The notes under the pieces: model-generated
What the model saw: only the letters and a program-made list of their open reading frames with translations
The model's database searches: none
What the model was told of the DNA's origin: nothing
Source: SG8-30 sp963715485
GTDB taxonomy: Bacteria; Pseudomonadota; Gammaproteobacteria; Steroidobacterales; Steroidobacteraceae
Reading direction: 5' to 3'
NCBI GenBank assembly: GCA_963715485.1
Contig: OY970244.1
Span: 186,001 to 250,000 of the forward strand
DNA: 64,000 nucleotides
In this document: piece by piece, positions 52,993 through 61,794 of the stretch
How positions within the stretch are numbered: the first letter of the stretch is position 1
How the letters are laid out: each line of letters begins with the position of its first letter
Position numbers and translations under genes: made by a program

Positions 52993-54357
52993 ATGAACAC
53001 CGAGCTACACGCACCGCCCGGGAATTTCCTGGGCCATCCGCGCGGCCTGTTCCTGCTGTTCGCCACCGAGATGTGGGAACGCTTCAGCTACTACGGCATG
53101 CGCGCCCTGCTGGTGCTGTCGCTCATCGCCGGGGTCGAGGCCGCCAATCCCGGCTTCGGCTGGTCCCAGGCCGAGGCGCTGCGCCTCTACGGCCTGTTCA
53201 CCGGCTTCGTCTACTTCACGCCACTGATCGGCGGCTGGCTGGCCGACAACTACCTCGGCCAGCGCAAGTCGGTGATCATCGGCGGCCTGCTGATGGCGGC
53301 CGGGCAGTTCACGCTCGCCGCGGCGATCCCGGGCAACCTCGGCCTGTTCTACATCGGGCTGGTGGTCCTGGTGATCGGCAACGGCTTCTTCAAGCCGAAC
53401 ATCTCCACCATGGTCGGCGACCTGTACGACGAGGGCGACGCCCGCCGCGATGGCGCCTTCACCATCTTCTACATGGGCATCAACGCCGGCGCGTTCCTCG
53501 CGCCGCTGGTCTGCTCGACGCTCGGCGAGGACCCGGCCTACGGGTGGCGCGCCGGCTACTTCGCCGCCGGGGTGGGCATGGTGCTGTCGGTGATCATCCA
53601 GCTGGCCTTCGCCAGGCGCTTCCTCGGCGACATCGGCGTGGTCCCGGCCGCGACCCGTTCGCTGGCGAAGTCCGGCGGCAAGCACGCGCCGCTGACCCCG
53701 GACGAGGTGGACCGGCTGCGGGTGATCTTCATGCTGTTCGTCTTCGTCGTCCTGTTCTGGGCCGCCTTCGAGCAGGCCGGCGGCCTGATGAACATCTATG
53801 CCGAGGAGAAGACCGACCGCATGCTCGGCAGCTTCGAGGTGCCCACCGGCTGGTTCCAGTCGCTCAACCCGCTGTTCATCGTCATGCTGGCGCCGCTGTT
53901 CTCCGCCATGTGGGGCCGGCTTGGCAAGGCCGGCCGGAACCCGTCGACGCCGCGCAAGATGGTCCTCGGCCTGGTGCTCACCGGCATCGGCTTCCTGGCG
54001 ATGATCGCCGCAGCGCTGGAATCCGCCGGCGGCGGCAAGGCGGCGATGTCCTGGCTGGTCATCGCCTACTTCTTCCACACCACCGGCGAACTGTGCATCT
54101 CGCCCGTCGGCCTCTCCATGGTCACCAAGCTCGCGCCGCTCAGGCTGGCCTCCCTGATGATGGGCGTGTGGTTCATGGTCAACTTCGTCGCCAACTGGCT
54201 CGCCGGCATCATCGGTTCCTTTGCCGAGACGCTGGGCGAACTGGCGATCTTCGGCGGCCTCGCGGTCACGCTGTTCGTGTTCGCCGCCGTGCTGTGGCTC
54301 CTGTCGGGCACGCTCGTGCGCTGGATGCACGGGGCGGAGGACCTGCGCACGGCCTGA
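52993..54357 (+). CDS. POT/PTR family proton-coupled oligopeptide transporter
   Basis: 454 residues, 12 or more helices. The family signature ExxERFxYYG is present as EMWERFSYYGMRALL (about residues 27-41), with PLIGGWLADNYLGQRK and GNGFFKPNISTMVGDLYDE. It takes up di- and tripeptides with protons. An OPT transporter gene follows 37 bp later, so the two may form a peptide-uptake unit. Confidence 0.92.
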   Translation: MNTELHAPPGNFLGHPRGLFLLFATEMWERFSYYGMRALLVLSLIAGVEAANPGFGWSQAEALRLYGLFTGFVYFTPLIGGWLADNYLGQRKSVIIGGLLMAAGQFTLAAAIPGNLGLFYIGLVVLVIGNGFFKPNISTMVGDLYDEGDARRDGAFTIFYMGINAGAFLAPLVCSTLGEDPAYGWRAGYFAAGVGMVLSVIIQLAFARRFLGDIGVVPAATRSLAKSGGKHAPLTPDEVDRLRVIFMLFVFVVLFWAAFEQAGGLMNIYAEEKTDRMLGSFEVPTGWFQSLNPLFIVMLAPLFSAMWGRLGKAGRNPSTPRKMVLGLVLTGIGFLAMIAAALESAGGGKAAMSWLVIAYFFHTTGELCISPVGLSMVTKLAPLRLASLMMGVWFMVNFVANWLAGIIGSFAETLGELAIFGGLAVTLFVFAAVLWLLSGTLVRWMHGAEDLRTA

Positions 54358-54394
54358 TGCAGCGGGCCCGGGGCGGCCCGCGAGGGAGGACGAC

Positions 54395-56333
54395 ATGGAC
54401 ACCGGCGACCCCGCCCGGCAACTGACGCTCCGCGCGATCCTGCTGTCGATCGTGCTCACGGTCATCCTGGCCGCCGCCAACGCCTACCTCGGCCTGTTCG
54501 CGGGCCTGACCGTCGCCACGGCGATCCCGGCCGCCGTGGTGTCCATGGGCGTGCTGCGGCTGCTCGGGCGCGTGAGCGTGCTGGAGAACAACATCGTGGC
54601 GACGGGCGCCTCCGCGGGCTCGTCCATCGCCGCCGGCACGATCTTCACCCTCCCGGCGCTGGTGCTGCTGGGCCAGTGGCAGCGCTTCGACTACTGGTGG
54701 GTGCTGGCCATCGCCGGCCTCGGCGGCCTGCTCGGCGTGCTGTTCTCGGTGCCGCTGCGGCGCACCCTCATCATCGAGCAGAAGCTGAAGTTCCCCGAAG
54801 GCGTCGCCACGGCCGAGGTGCTGAAGATCAGCGCCGATCCCGGCACCGGAATCAAGGTGCTCGGGCTCGCTGCCGCCGCCGGTGCCGCGTTCAAGGTGGC
54901 GCTGTCGGGCCTCAAGCTCTCGCCCGAGGCGTTCACGGCCTCGGGCTACCTCGGCGGGCGCACCATCGGCTTCTTCGGCTTCAGCCTCTCGCCGGCGCTG
55001 CTCGCGGTCGGCTACATCGTCGGCCTCAACATCGGCGTGCTGATGCTCTCCGGCGGCGCACTGTCCTGGTGGGTGTTCATCCCGCTGTACAACGTGTTCC
55101 TGCAGGGCCACGACCCGGTGCTGGCCCAGCAGCTCGCCGGGGCCAGCGCCGAGGACGCGGCCTGGGCGATCTGGAGCGCGCAGATACGCTACATCGGCGT
55201 CGGCGCCATGCTCGTCGGCGGGTTGTGGTCGCTGTGGACGCTGCGCGGCTCGCTGCTCTCGGGCATCCAGAGCGGGCTGGGCATGAAGCGCGGACCCGCC
55301 GGCGAGGAGGTCCCGCACACGGAACGCGACCTGCCCATGAGCGCGATCCTGGTGGGGATCGCGCTGTTCGTGCTGCCCCTGTTCGCGCTCTACCTCGTCG
55401 TCGTGGACGACGTCGGCGTGGCGCTGGCCATGGCCGTCATCATGGTGATCTCGGGCTTCGTGTTCTCCTCGGTCAGCGGTTACATGGCTGGCCTGGTCGG
55501 CTCCTCCAACAACCCGGTGTCCGGCATCACCATCTCGACCATCCTGTTCGCATCGCTCATCCTGCTGGGGATGCTGGGGCACGGCTCCACCATCGGCCCG
55601 GTGGCAGCCATCATGATCGGCGCGGTGATCTGCAACGCCGCCTCCATCGCCGGCGACAACCTGCAGGACCTCAAGGCCGGCCAGCTGGTCGGCGCCACCC
55701 CGTGGCGCCAGCAGGTGATGCTGGCCATCGGCGCGATCTCGAGCGCCGCGGTCATGGCGCCGGTACTCAACCTGCTGCTCGAGGCCTACGGCATCGGCAC
55801 GCCGGCGCGCGAAGGTGTCACGCCGCTGGCTGCTCCGCAGGCCACGCTCATGGCATCGGTCGCCAAGGGCATCTTCGTGGGCGGCCTGCCCTGGGCGATG
55901 ATCGCGACCGGGGCCGCGGTCGGGATCATCGTCATCGTGATCGACGAGGCGCTGCGCCGACGCGGGTCGGCATGGCGGGCGCCGATCCTCGCGGTGGCGG
56001 TGGGCATCTACCTGCCGCTCGAACTGTCCACGCCGATCTTCGCCGGCGGGCTCATCGCGCACCTCGTCGAGCGCTGGCACCGCCGCCGGAGCGGGTCCTT
56101 CGACTGCGGAGACGGCTGGCCAGGCCGGGTTGCTGTTCTCGGCCGGCCTCATTGCCGGCGAGGCCATCCTCGGCGTGCTGATCGCGATTCCCATCGTGCT
56201 CAGCGGCGAGGCAGACGTGCTGGCGGTGCGGGAGGCGCTGCGGCCAGGCCAGTGGGCCGGTGTCCTTGCGCTGGCCGCGGTCGGCTGGTGGATGTTCCGG
56301 ACGGCGACGGCCAAGGCGCGCAACGGTTCCTGA
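54395..56333 (+). CDS. OPT-family oligopeptide transporter, frame broken near the end
   Basis: About 645 residues. LTLRAILLSIVLTVILAAAN, AYLGLFAGLTVATAIPAAVV, TGASAGSSIAAGTIFTLPAL and FPEGVATAEVLK mark the OPT family, followed by SGITISTILFASLILLG and CNAASIAGDNLQDLKAG. The frame shifts near 56115 and resumes GLLFSAGLIAGEAILGVLIA to TGA 56331-56333. GAGGGAGG precedes the ATG. Many bacterial members carry peptides or metal chelates. Confidence 0.9.
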
Positions 56334-56349
56334 CAAGGGAGGCAGGACA

Positions 56350-57816
56350 ATGAAAAATGGGGACATTCCTATTTTCCTTTTGGAAGCGTTCTTCCCGGGT
56401 GGGTTCGCCGTCAGATGGCAGCGAAAAAGGAAAATAGGAATGTCCCCATTTTTCAGGTTGTCCGGGATTCTCGCCGCGCTGTTGCTGGCGGCCACCTGCC
56501 TCCCGGCCATCGCGGCGGCCCCGCCCGCGACGCTGTTCGCCGACGCCACCGTGATCACGATGTCCGGAGCCGGCACCCTGCCGCGCCACGACGTGCTGGT
56601 GGTGGACGGCCGCATCGCGCGGGTCGCGCCGGCCGGGACCGTCGAGGCGCCGGAAGGCACCCGGCGCGTGGATGCCTCGGGCCGCTACCTGCTGCCCGGG
56701 CTCGCGGAGATGCACGCACACCTGCCAGGTCCCGAACGGCGCCAGTACGCCGAGGACGTGCTGCTGCTCTACGTCGCGCACGGCATTACCACGGTCCGCG
56801 GCATGCTCGGCCACCCCTGGCATCTCGAGCTGCGCGAATCGACCGCGAAGCGCGAGCTGCTCGGCCCCCGGATCTACACCGCCGGGCCTTCGCTCAACGG
56901 CGGCAGCGCACCCGACGCCGGCACCGCGCGCCGAATGGTCCGGGAACAAAAGGCCGCCGGTTACGACTTCCTCAAGCTGCATCCTGGCCTGAAGCGTGAG
57001 GTGTTCGACGCGATCGCAGACGAGGCCCGCTCGGCCGGCATCCCCTTCAGCGGGCACGTGTCGGAGGACGTGGGGCTGGCGCACGCACTCGCCACCGGCC
57101 AGCGCGCCATCGACCACCTCGACGGGTACATGCAGGTGCTTGTCGAGCCGGGCTGTTTTGACGGGCCAGTGGCTGCCGGCATCTTCGGCATCGGCCTCAC
57201 CCGCTGCGCGAGCGCGGCGCGGATCCCGGAGGCGGTGCAGATGACGCGCGCCTCCGGCACATGGATGGCGCCGACCGAGGTGCTGCTCGAGCGATGGGTG
57301 TACCCGCCCGACCTGGAGTCCTTGCGCAGGCAGCCGGCGTCCCGCTATGTCTCCGACGAGGTGCTGCAGCAATGGTACGCGGGACGCGTGCGCTTCCTCG
57401 GCGCAGCGGCCATTCCCGAGGACATCGCCGGAAAGTTCGTGTCGCTGCGCCGAGAGTTGATCCGGCAGCTGCATGCTGCCGGCGTCCCGATCCTGCTGGC
57501 CTCGGACGCGCCGCAGGTGTTCACCGTGCCGGGCGAATCGGCGCTCGCGGAACTGGAACTGTACGTCGCCGCGGGCCTGCAGCCGGACGAGGCGCTGGCT
57601 ACCGGCACCGTCAACCCGGCCCGGTTCTACGACGCCGGGGACGTGTTCGGCACGATCCGGGAGGGACTGGAAGCCGACCTGGTCATGCTTGACGGCAACC
57701 CGCTGGAGGACATCTCACAGGTCAGGCGTATCGCCGGCGTGATGCTGCGCGGCCGCTGGCTGGACCGCGCGGAACTCGACTCGAGGCTGGACGAGCTCGC
57801 CGCCCGCCAGCGCTGA
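56350..57816 (+). CDS. Amidohydrolase-family enzyme whose N-terminus is encoded by a palindromic element
   Basis: 488 residues as read. Residues 1-34 (MKNGDIPIFLLEAFFPGGF to KRKIGMSPFF) are the translation of palindromic element 4; a signal peptide follows (SGILAALLLAATCLPAIAAA, about 37-56). The catalytic domain has both metal histidines (GLAEMHAHLPG), FLKLHPGLK (Lys ligand region), PFSGHVSEDVGLA, AIDHLDGYMQ and the Asp in LLASDAPQVF. A GGGAGG ribosome site 7 nt upstream belongs to the host sequence. Probably exported or membrane-anchored; substrate unknown (prolidase/imidazolonepropionase-like group). Confidence 0.85.
   Translation: MKNGDIPIFLLEAFFPGGFAVRWQRKRKIGMSPFFRLSGILAALLLAATCLPAIAAAPPATLFADATVITMSGAGTLPRHDVLVVDGRIARVAPAGTVEAPEGTRRVDASGRYLLPGLAEMHAHLPGPERRQYAEDVLLLYVAHGITTVRGMLGHPWHLELRESTAKRELLGPRIYTAGPSLNGGSAPDAGTARRMVREQKAAGYDFLKLHPGLKREVFDAIADEARSAGIPFSGHVSEDVGLAHALATGQRAIDHLDGYMQVLVEPGCFDGPVAAGIFGIGLTRCASAARIPEAVQMTRASGTWMAPTEVLLERWVYPPDLESLRRQPASRYVSDEVLQQWYAGRVRFLGAAAIPEDIAGKFVSLRRELIRQLHAAGVPILLASDAPQVFTVPGESALAELELYVAAGLQPDEALATGTVNPARFYDAGDVFGTIREGLEADLVMLDGNPLEDISQVRRIAGVMLRGRWLDRAELDSRLDELAARQR
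56351..56455. repeat. Palindromic REP-like element 4 (perfect 31-bp arms)
   Basis: TGAAAAATGGGGACATTCCT and onward (56351-56381) pairs perfectly over 31 bp with 56425-56455, around a 43-bp loop. The best-preserved copy, hence probably the youngest. It starts at the second base of the amidohydrolase ATG and is open in that frame throughout. Confidence 0.9.
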
Positions 57817-57834
57817 GCAGGGCCGCCGGCCGGA

Positions 57835-58209
57835 TCAGGGGGGTGGCTGGCCGAGTGCCCAGTCGCCGCCCGCACGGCGGCAGAATCGGTACTGGTGGAT
57901 GCTGGAACTGCCCTTGGCCGTGCTCTCTATCCGCAGGCGCCGGCAGGTCACCTCGTCCCGGGTCTCGCTTCCCAGCACCGTCATCCGCCCACGGGTCCCG
58001 GACTTGTCATTCGCCCAGTCGCGGCTCTCTCCATCGGCGGCCGAATCCAGCGTGGCGTCCAGCGTCTCGGCCACCAGCTCCCAGTCACGGTCGGTGAAGA
58101 AGGAAGCGGCCTCGCCCTTCATCCAGCCGAGGCTCGCGGCACCGGCCGTCGCCGTCACCAGCGCGGCGGCGACCAGCAGGGCGTGAAGGCCGGCCCTCGT
58201 GGCGGTCAC
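57835..58209 (-). CDS. Secreted RT0821/Lpp0805-like surface protein
   Basis: 124 residues from a GTG (58209) overlapping the holin-like stop. Signal peptide (LHALLVAAALVTATAGAA), then a domain with DWANDKSGTRGRMTVLG, EVTCRRLRIES and QYRFCRRAGGDWALG, matching the W..SG..G..CR...CR..G.W pattern of the RT0821/Lpp0805 group. Two conserved Cys may form a disulfide. Function unknown. Confidence 0.65.
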   Translation of the reverse strand: MTATRAGLHALLVAAALVTATAGAASLGWMKGEAASFFTDRDWELVAETLDATLDSAADGESRDWANDKSGTRGRMTVLGSETRDEVTCRRLRIESTAKGSSSIHQYRFCRRAGGDWALGQPPP

Positions 58210-58562
58210 CGCGAGGCGCTCTTCGGGGCGAACAGCATCGAGCCGATCCAGCTGACGACGCTGACGATCAGCGCGCCCCACAACGCATCCCAGAAGTTGA
58301 CGATCTGCATCCCGGGGAGCACCAGCGCCACCAGCCCGAGCATGGCGGCGTTCACCACCAGCAGGAACAGGCCGAGCGTGACCAGCATGAACGGCAGCGT
58401 CAGCAGGATGACCAGCGGTCGCACCAGCGCGTTGACCACTCCGAGCAGGATCGCGGCCACGGCGAGCGTCACCGGCGCATCGATGTACAGGCCGTCCACC
58501 CACTGGGTCGCCAGCCACAGGCCGAGCGCAGCGATGGCGGCGCGCAGGAGGAAATTCTGCAT
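58206..58562 (-). CDS. Phage-holin-family four-helix membrane protein
   Basis: 118 residues, four hydrophobic segments (LLRAAIAALGLWLATQWV, LAVAAILLGVVNALVRPLVI, LLTLPFMLVTLGLFLLVVNA, ALWGALIVSVVSWIGSMLF). NALVRPLVILLTLP is the signature of the PF04020-type family, which is widespread on chromosomes and not necessarily phage-derived. The stop overlaps the RT0821-like gene (GTGA). Confidence 0.85.
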   Translation of the reverse strand: MQNFLLRAAIAALGLWLATQWVDGLYIDAPVTLAVAAILLGVVNALVRPLVILLTLPFMLVTLGLFLLVVNAAMLGLVALVLPGMQIVNFWDALWGALIVSVVSWIGSMLFAPKSASR

Positions 58563-58613
58563 GAGGAAACTTCCCGAGGTTGGTCAGGTGGGCCCATTAT
58601 CGCCCGAATCGGG

Positions 58614-59951
58614 TCAGCGGTGCCGCTGGCCGCGCCGGATCACGATATCGACGTGCTGCAGGAGCGCAGGATTGCGCAGAACGTCGCCGCGCACCGCGAT
58701 GACGTCCGCGTACTTGCCCGGCGTCAGCGTGCCGCTCTCGTGTTCCACCCTCATGGCCGCGGCGGCGTGGTGCGTCGCGGCCTGGATCGCTGCCATCGCG
58801 TCGATGCCGCAGCCGCGCACCCAGTAGTCGATCTCCTGCCAGACGGCACGGCTGTGCAGGTGTGCCGGCGCCCCCGAGTCGCTGCCAACGACGAGGCGCA
58901 CGCCCGCCTGCCGCAACTGCAGCAGCTTTCCGCAGAGCGTCGGTGACCGGGAAGCAGGCATGTCGTACCAGGCGATCCGTTCCATTTGCCTGAGCGAGGC
59001 GCGGATGTCCGCCGCGACCAGCGGCGGCAGCCCCGCCACCGCGGCCGGGTCGTCCAGCGGCTCCGGGTTGCGGCGCAGGTCCTCGTAGTTGAGCACGCCG
59101 GAGATCGCCGGAGACCAGGAGAGGGGTGGACGCGAAGTGTCCGCGGCCCGCGCGGCGATCGCCGCCAGCGTCTGGGGCGGGAACTCGGGCATCGCACCAA
59201 GGTCGAGGCCGACGAAGCCGTCCACGCCGGCGGCGAGGCCACGCTCGATCGATGCCGGTCGCTCGCTGGTGGCAAAGACCTCCAGCCCACGCACGCGCGC
59301 CTCGTTCACGGCGGCCGCAAGTTCTTCCTCCGGCCACAGGTCGGGAGCGCCCAGCAGCAGGTAGTCGGCCCCGGCCTCGGCGAGCCGCTCGACGCGCTGC
59401 CTCACGTCCTTCACGTCCGTCACGGGCGACTCGACCGGGCCGGCATCGGCGCGCGCCACCTTCACCAGCACCGGGCCCGTCACGAACAGCGTCGGACCAG
59501 GCACGCGCTTTTCCTCGACCCGCCGCCGCAGGCTGGTGGCGGATCGCAACGGTGCCGCCATCGCACGCGCGCTGGTGACGCCGGCCTGCAGCAACTGCGC
59601 CGTGGCCAGCGGCATCACCACCCGGGAGGCGATCGGCTCGTAGGTCTCGCGCCAGCGTTGCTCGTCGCCGTGACCCAGCCGGTCCACGTAGACCTGCAGG
59701 TCCCACAGGCCCGGCAACACCGTCATGCCCTCGGTCGAGATGACCTCCGCATCGGCGGGCAAGGTGATCGAATCCAGCGTGCCGACCGCGGTGATCCGCT
59801 CGCCTTCGATGACGATGACGCCGTCACGCAGCGGCGGCCCTCCGTAGCCGTCCACGACCGTGCCACCCGAAAGCACCAGGGGACGCTCGGCGAGGGCCGG
59901 GGCACACGCGAGCACGGCGGCCAGCGCCGCCAGCAGGCCTGCCGGCCTCAC
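58614..59951 (-). CDS. Secreted amidohydrolase-like protein lacking the metal ligands
   Basis: 445 residues from a GTG at 59951 that overlaps the SRPBCC stop. Signal peptide (AGLLAALAAVLACAPALA), then the amidohydrolase start VLSGGTVVDGYGGPPLRDGV and TVLPGLWDLQVYVDRLGH. The HxH motif expected after PGLWD is QVY. The Lys region (ADYLLLGAP), the two later His regions (EVFATSERPAS; VDGFVGLDLG) also lack ligands; only VVGSDSGAPAHLH keeps the Asp. Probably a non-catalytic paralogue with a binding role. Confidence 0.75.
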   Translation of the reverse strand: MRPAGLLAALAAVLACAPALAERPLVLSGGTVVDGYGGPPLRDGVIVIEGERITAVGTLDSITLPADAEVISTEGMTVLPGLWDLQVYVDRLGHGDEQRWRETYEPIASRVVMPLATAQLLQAGVTSARAMAAPLRSATSLRRRVEEKRVPGPTLFVTGPVLVKVARADAGPVESPVTDVKDVRQRVERLAEAGADYLLLGAPDLWPEEELAAAVNEARVRGLEVFATSERPASIERGLAAGVDGFVGLDLGAMPEFPPQTLAAIAARAADTSRPPLSWSPAISGVLNYEDLRRNPEPLDDPAAVAGLPPLVAADIRASLRQMERIAWYDMPASRSPTLCGKLLQLRQAGVRLVVGSDSGAPAHLHSRAVWQEIDYWVRGCGIDAMAAIQAATHHAAAAMRVEHESGTLTPGKYADVIAVRGDVLRNPALLQHVDIVIRRGQRHR

Positions 59952-60490
59952 GAGGCGAGCCGTTCCAGCTCGCGCCCCTCGAGGCAGCGCTGCAGGTAGC
60001 TGAAGGCCACCGCCCAGCCGGCCTGGAGCCGCCGGTGGGTCGCGTTCCACTCCGGGACCGCCGGCACGCCGGAACCGAGCAGGCGCAGCTGGCTCTGGAC
60101 CCGGGCGGTGCCCGTGCCGCGGGTGTCGAAAAGGAAGTCCTCGACGATCACGCTGTCTCCAGGCGGCCAGTGCGGGTTCGGATCGTACACGAGCCGCAGC
60201 CGGCGGCCCGGTTCGATCGCGTCGATGTGCGCCTGTCGCGTGCCGAACAGGCGCGAGCGGTAGCGGTACGAACCGCCCGGGCGGGCGTCGATCCAGGCCT
60301 CCTGGGCGTGCCACAGGCACAGCGCCTCCGGCAGGACGAGCGCGCGCCACACCTGCTGCATCGGCGCGTCGCATCGCAGGGTCTGCAGGTAACCGCGGTC
60401 TGCCGGTCGCATCAGCCGTTCGCCCAGGATTCCTTTACCCCTCGGAATTCTGCCCAATGACCAGCGGGTTCGAGAAGCCGAACGCGTCAC
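59948..60490 (-). CDS. SRPBCC (AHSA1/START-like) domain protein
   Basis: 180 residues if started at the GTG 60490, which overlaps the ctpA stop; 154 residues if started at the ATG 60412 (MRPADRGYLQTLRCDAPMQQ). The domain contains VWRALVLPEALCLWHAQEAW, GGSYRYRSRLFGTRQAHIDA and the C-terminal helix HRRLQAGWAVAFSYLQRCLE. Ligand unknown. The upstream extension is basic and unlike the family, so the shorter start may be right. Confidence 0.75.
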   Translation of the reverse strand: MTRSASRTRWSLGRIPRGKGILGERLMRPADRGYLQTLRCDAPMQQVWRALVLPEALCLWHAQEAWIDARPGGSYRYRSRLFGTRQAHIDAIEPGRRLRLVYDPNPHWPPGDSVIVEDFLFDTRGTGTARVQSQLRLLGSGVPAVPEWNATHRRLQAGWAVAFSYLQRCLEGRELERLAS

Positions 60491-61710
60491 GTTGGCGGCG
60501 GCTCGCCCGTTCCCGCAAGGCGGGGCGCCGGCGACCTCAGCCAGTCGAGGGCCGCACGCAGCTCCGCGTCGGCCGCCAGGTCACCGTAGGCCGTCGTCCC
60601 GTCCGCGCGGGGCAGCTCGATGTCCGGCTCGATGCCGCGCTCGTGGATCGACACGCCGGAGGGCGTGTAGTAACGCGAGGTGGTCAGCTTGATCGCGCGT
60701 CCGTCGGACAGCGGCAGGATGGTCTGCACCGAGCCCTTGCCGAAGGTGGTGCGGCCCAGCAGCGTGGCACGGCCGTGGTCGTGCAGCGCACCGGCGACGA
60801 TCTCGGAAGCGGAGGCCGAGCCGCCGTTGACCAGCACCGCGAGCCGCGCGCCGTCGAGCAGGTCGCCCGGCCGTGCCTCGATGCTGAAGCGCGCATCCGG
60901 ACCCTGCCCGGTCGCCGACACGATCAGCCCGCGGTCGAGGAACGCATCGGCCACGTCCACGCCCGCGTCGAGCACACCGCCTGGATTGCCGCGCAGGTCG
61001 AGGACCATGCCTGCCAGCGCTCCGCCGGACGCCTCGACCAGGCGTTCGACGCCCGCCTCGAGGTCGTCCAGCGTCGTCTCGCTGAACTGGCTGATCCTCA
61101 GGTATCCGTAGCCCGGCTCGAGCAGCGCCTGCCGCACGCTGTGGACCTCGATCCTGGCGCGCTCGATGGCGTACTCGACCGGCTCCGCCTGGCCACCGCG
61201 TTCGATGGTCACCCGCACCACGGTCCCGGGCTCGCCACGCATCCGGTTGACCGACGCGCCCAGGCTGGCAGGCTTCACGGCGTGCCCGTCGATGGCCACG
61301 ATGATGTCGCCGGTGCGCAGCCCGGCTCGCTCGGCCGGCGAGCCCTCGAAAGGAGCGACCACGACGATCAGGCCGTCCTCGTAGGACACCTCGATGCCGA
61401 TGCCGGAGTAATTGCCTTCGCTGGCGACCATCAGGTCCTCCAGCTCGTCTTCCTCGAGGAAGGACGAGTGGGCGTCGAGGTTCGCCACCATGCCGCGGAT
61501 GGCGTGCTGCATCAGTGCGTGGTCGTCCACCGGATCCACGTACTCCTGCTTCACCCGCCCGATCACTTCCGCCATCAGCCGTGCGTCCTGCCAGGGCAGG
61601 TCGGCCCCGTCGGGCTTGCGCAGCGCGAGGACGCCGCTCGTGGTGGCCAGGGCGAAGCCGACGCCCATGCCGAGCAGGAGGGCCAGGACGATGGTGCGCT
61701 TGGGGCTCAT
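60487..61710 (-). CDS. S41-family carboxyl-terminal processing protease
   Basis: 407 residues. N-terminal signal anchor (IVLALLLGMGVGFALATTSG), S41 N-terminal domain (RVKQEYVDPVDDHALMQHAI, NLDAHSSFLEEDE), PDZ domain (VAPFEGSPAERAGLRTGDII, about 115-190) and protease core with the catalytic Ser in NGGSASASEIVAGAL and Lys in TTFGKGSVQTILPL. A CtpA/CtpB-like periplasmic protease acting on C-termini of envelope proteins. The following genes overlap it in a chain. Confidence 0.9.
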   Translation of the reverse strand: MSPKRTIVLALLLGMGVGFALATTSGVLALRKPDGADLPWQDARLMAEVIGRVKQEYVDPVDDHALMQHAIRGMVANLDAHSSFLEEDELEDLMVASEGNYSGIGIEVSYEDGLIVVVAPFEGSPAERAGLRTGDIIVAIDGHAVKPASLGASVNRMRGEPGTVVRVTIERGGQAEPVEYAIERARIEVHSVRQALLEPGYGYLRISQFSETTLDDLEAGVERLVEASGGALAGMVLDLRGNPGGVLDAGVDVADAFLDRGLIVSATGQGPDARFSIEARPGDLLDGARLAVLVNGGSASASEIVAGALHDHGRATLLGRTTFGKGSVQTILPLSDGRAIKLTTSRYYTPSGVSIHERGIEPDIELPRADGTTAYGDLAADAELRAALDWLRSPAPRLAGTGEPPPT

Positions 61711-61733
61711 GCCACGATGTTATCCCGAAACCA

Positions 61734-61781
61734 AAAAAGGGTCCGCAACCCTCTGCCGAAAAGGGGTTGCGGACCCTTTTT
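61734..61781. terminator. Bidirectional palindrome/terminator between the EAL gene and ctpA
   Basis: AAAAAGGGTCCGCAACCC (61734-61751) pairs perfectly over 18 bp with GGGTTGCGGACCCTTTTT (61764-61781), with A/T tracts on both sides, so it can terminate either strand. It shares GGTTGCGGACCCTT with 32481-32494, which hints at a repeat family rather than a single terminator. Confidence 0.8.
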
Positions 61782-61794
61782 ATCCTTGTTGTCT

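Noticed and set aside
58206..58562. Prophage remnant suggested by the holin-family gene
   Set aside because: This family is a common chromosomal membrane protein, and no other phage gene is nearby.
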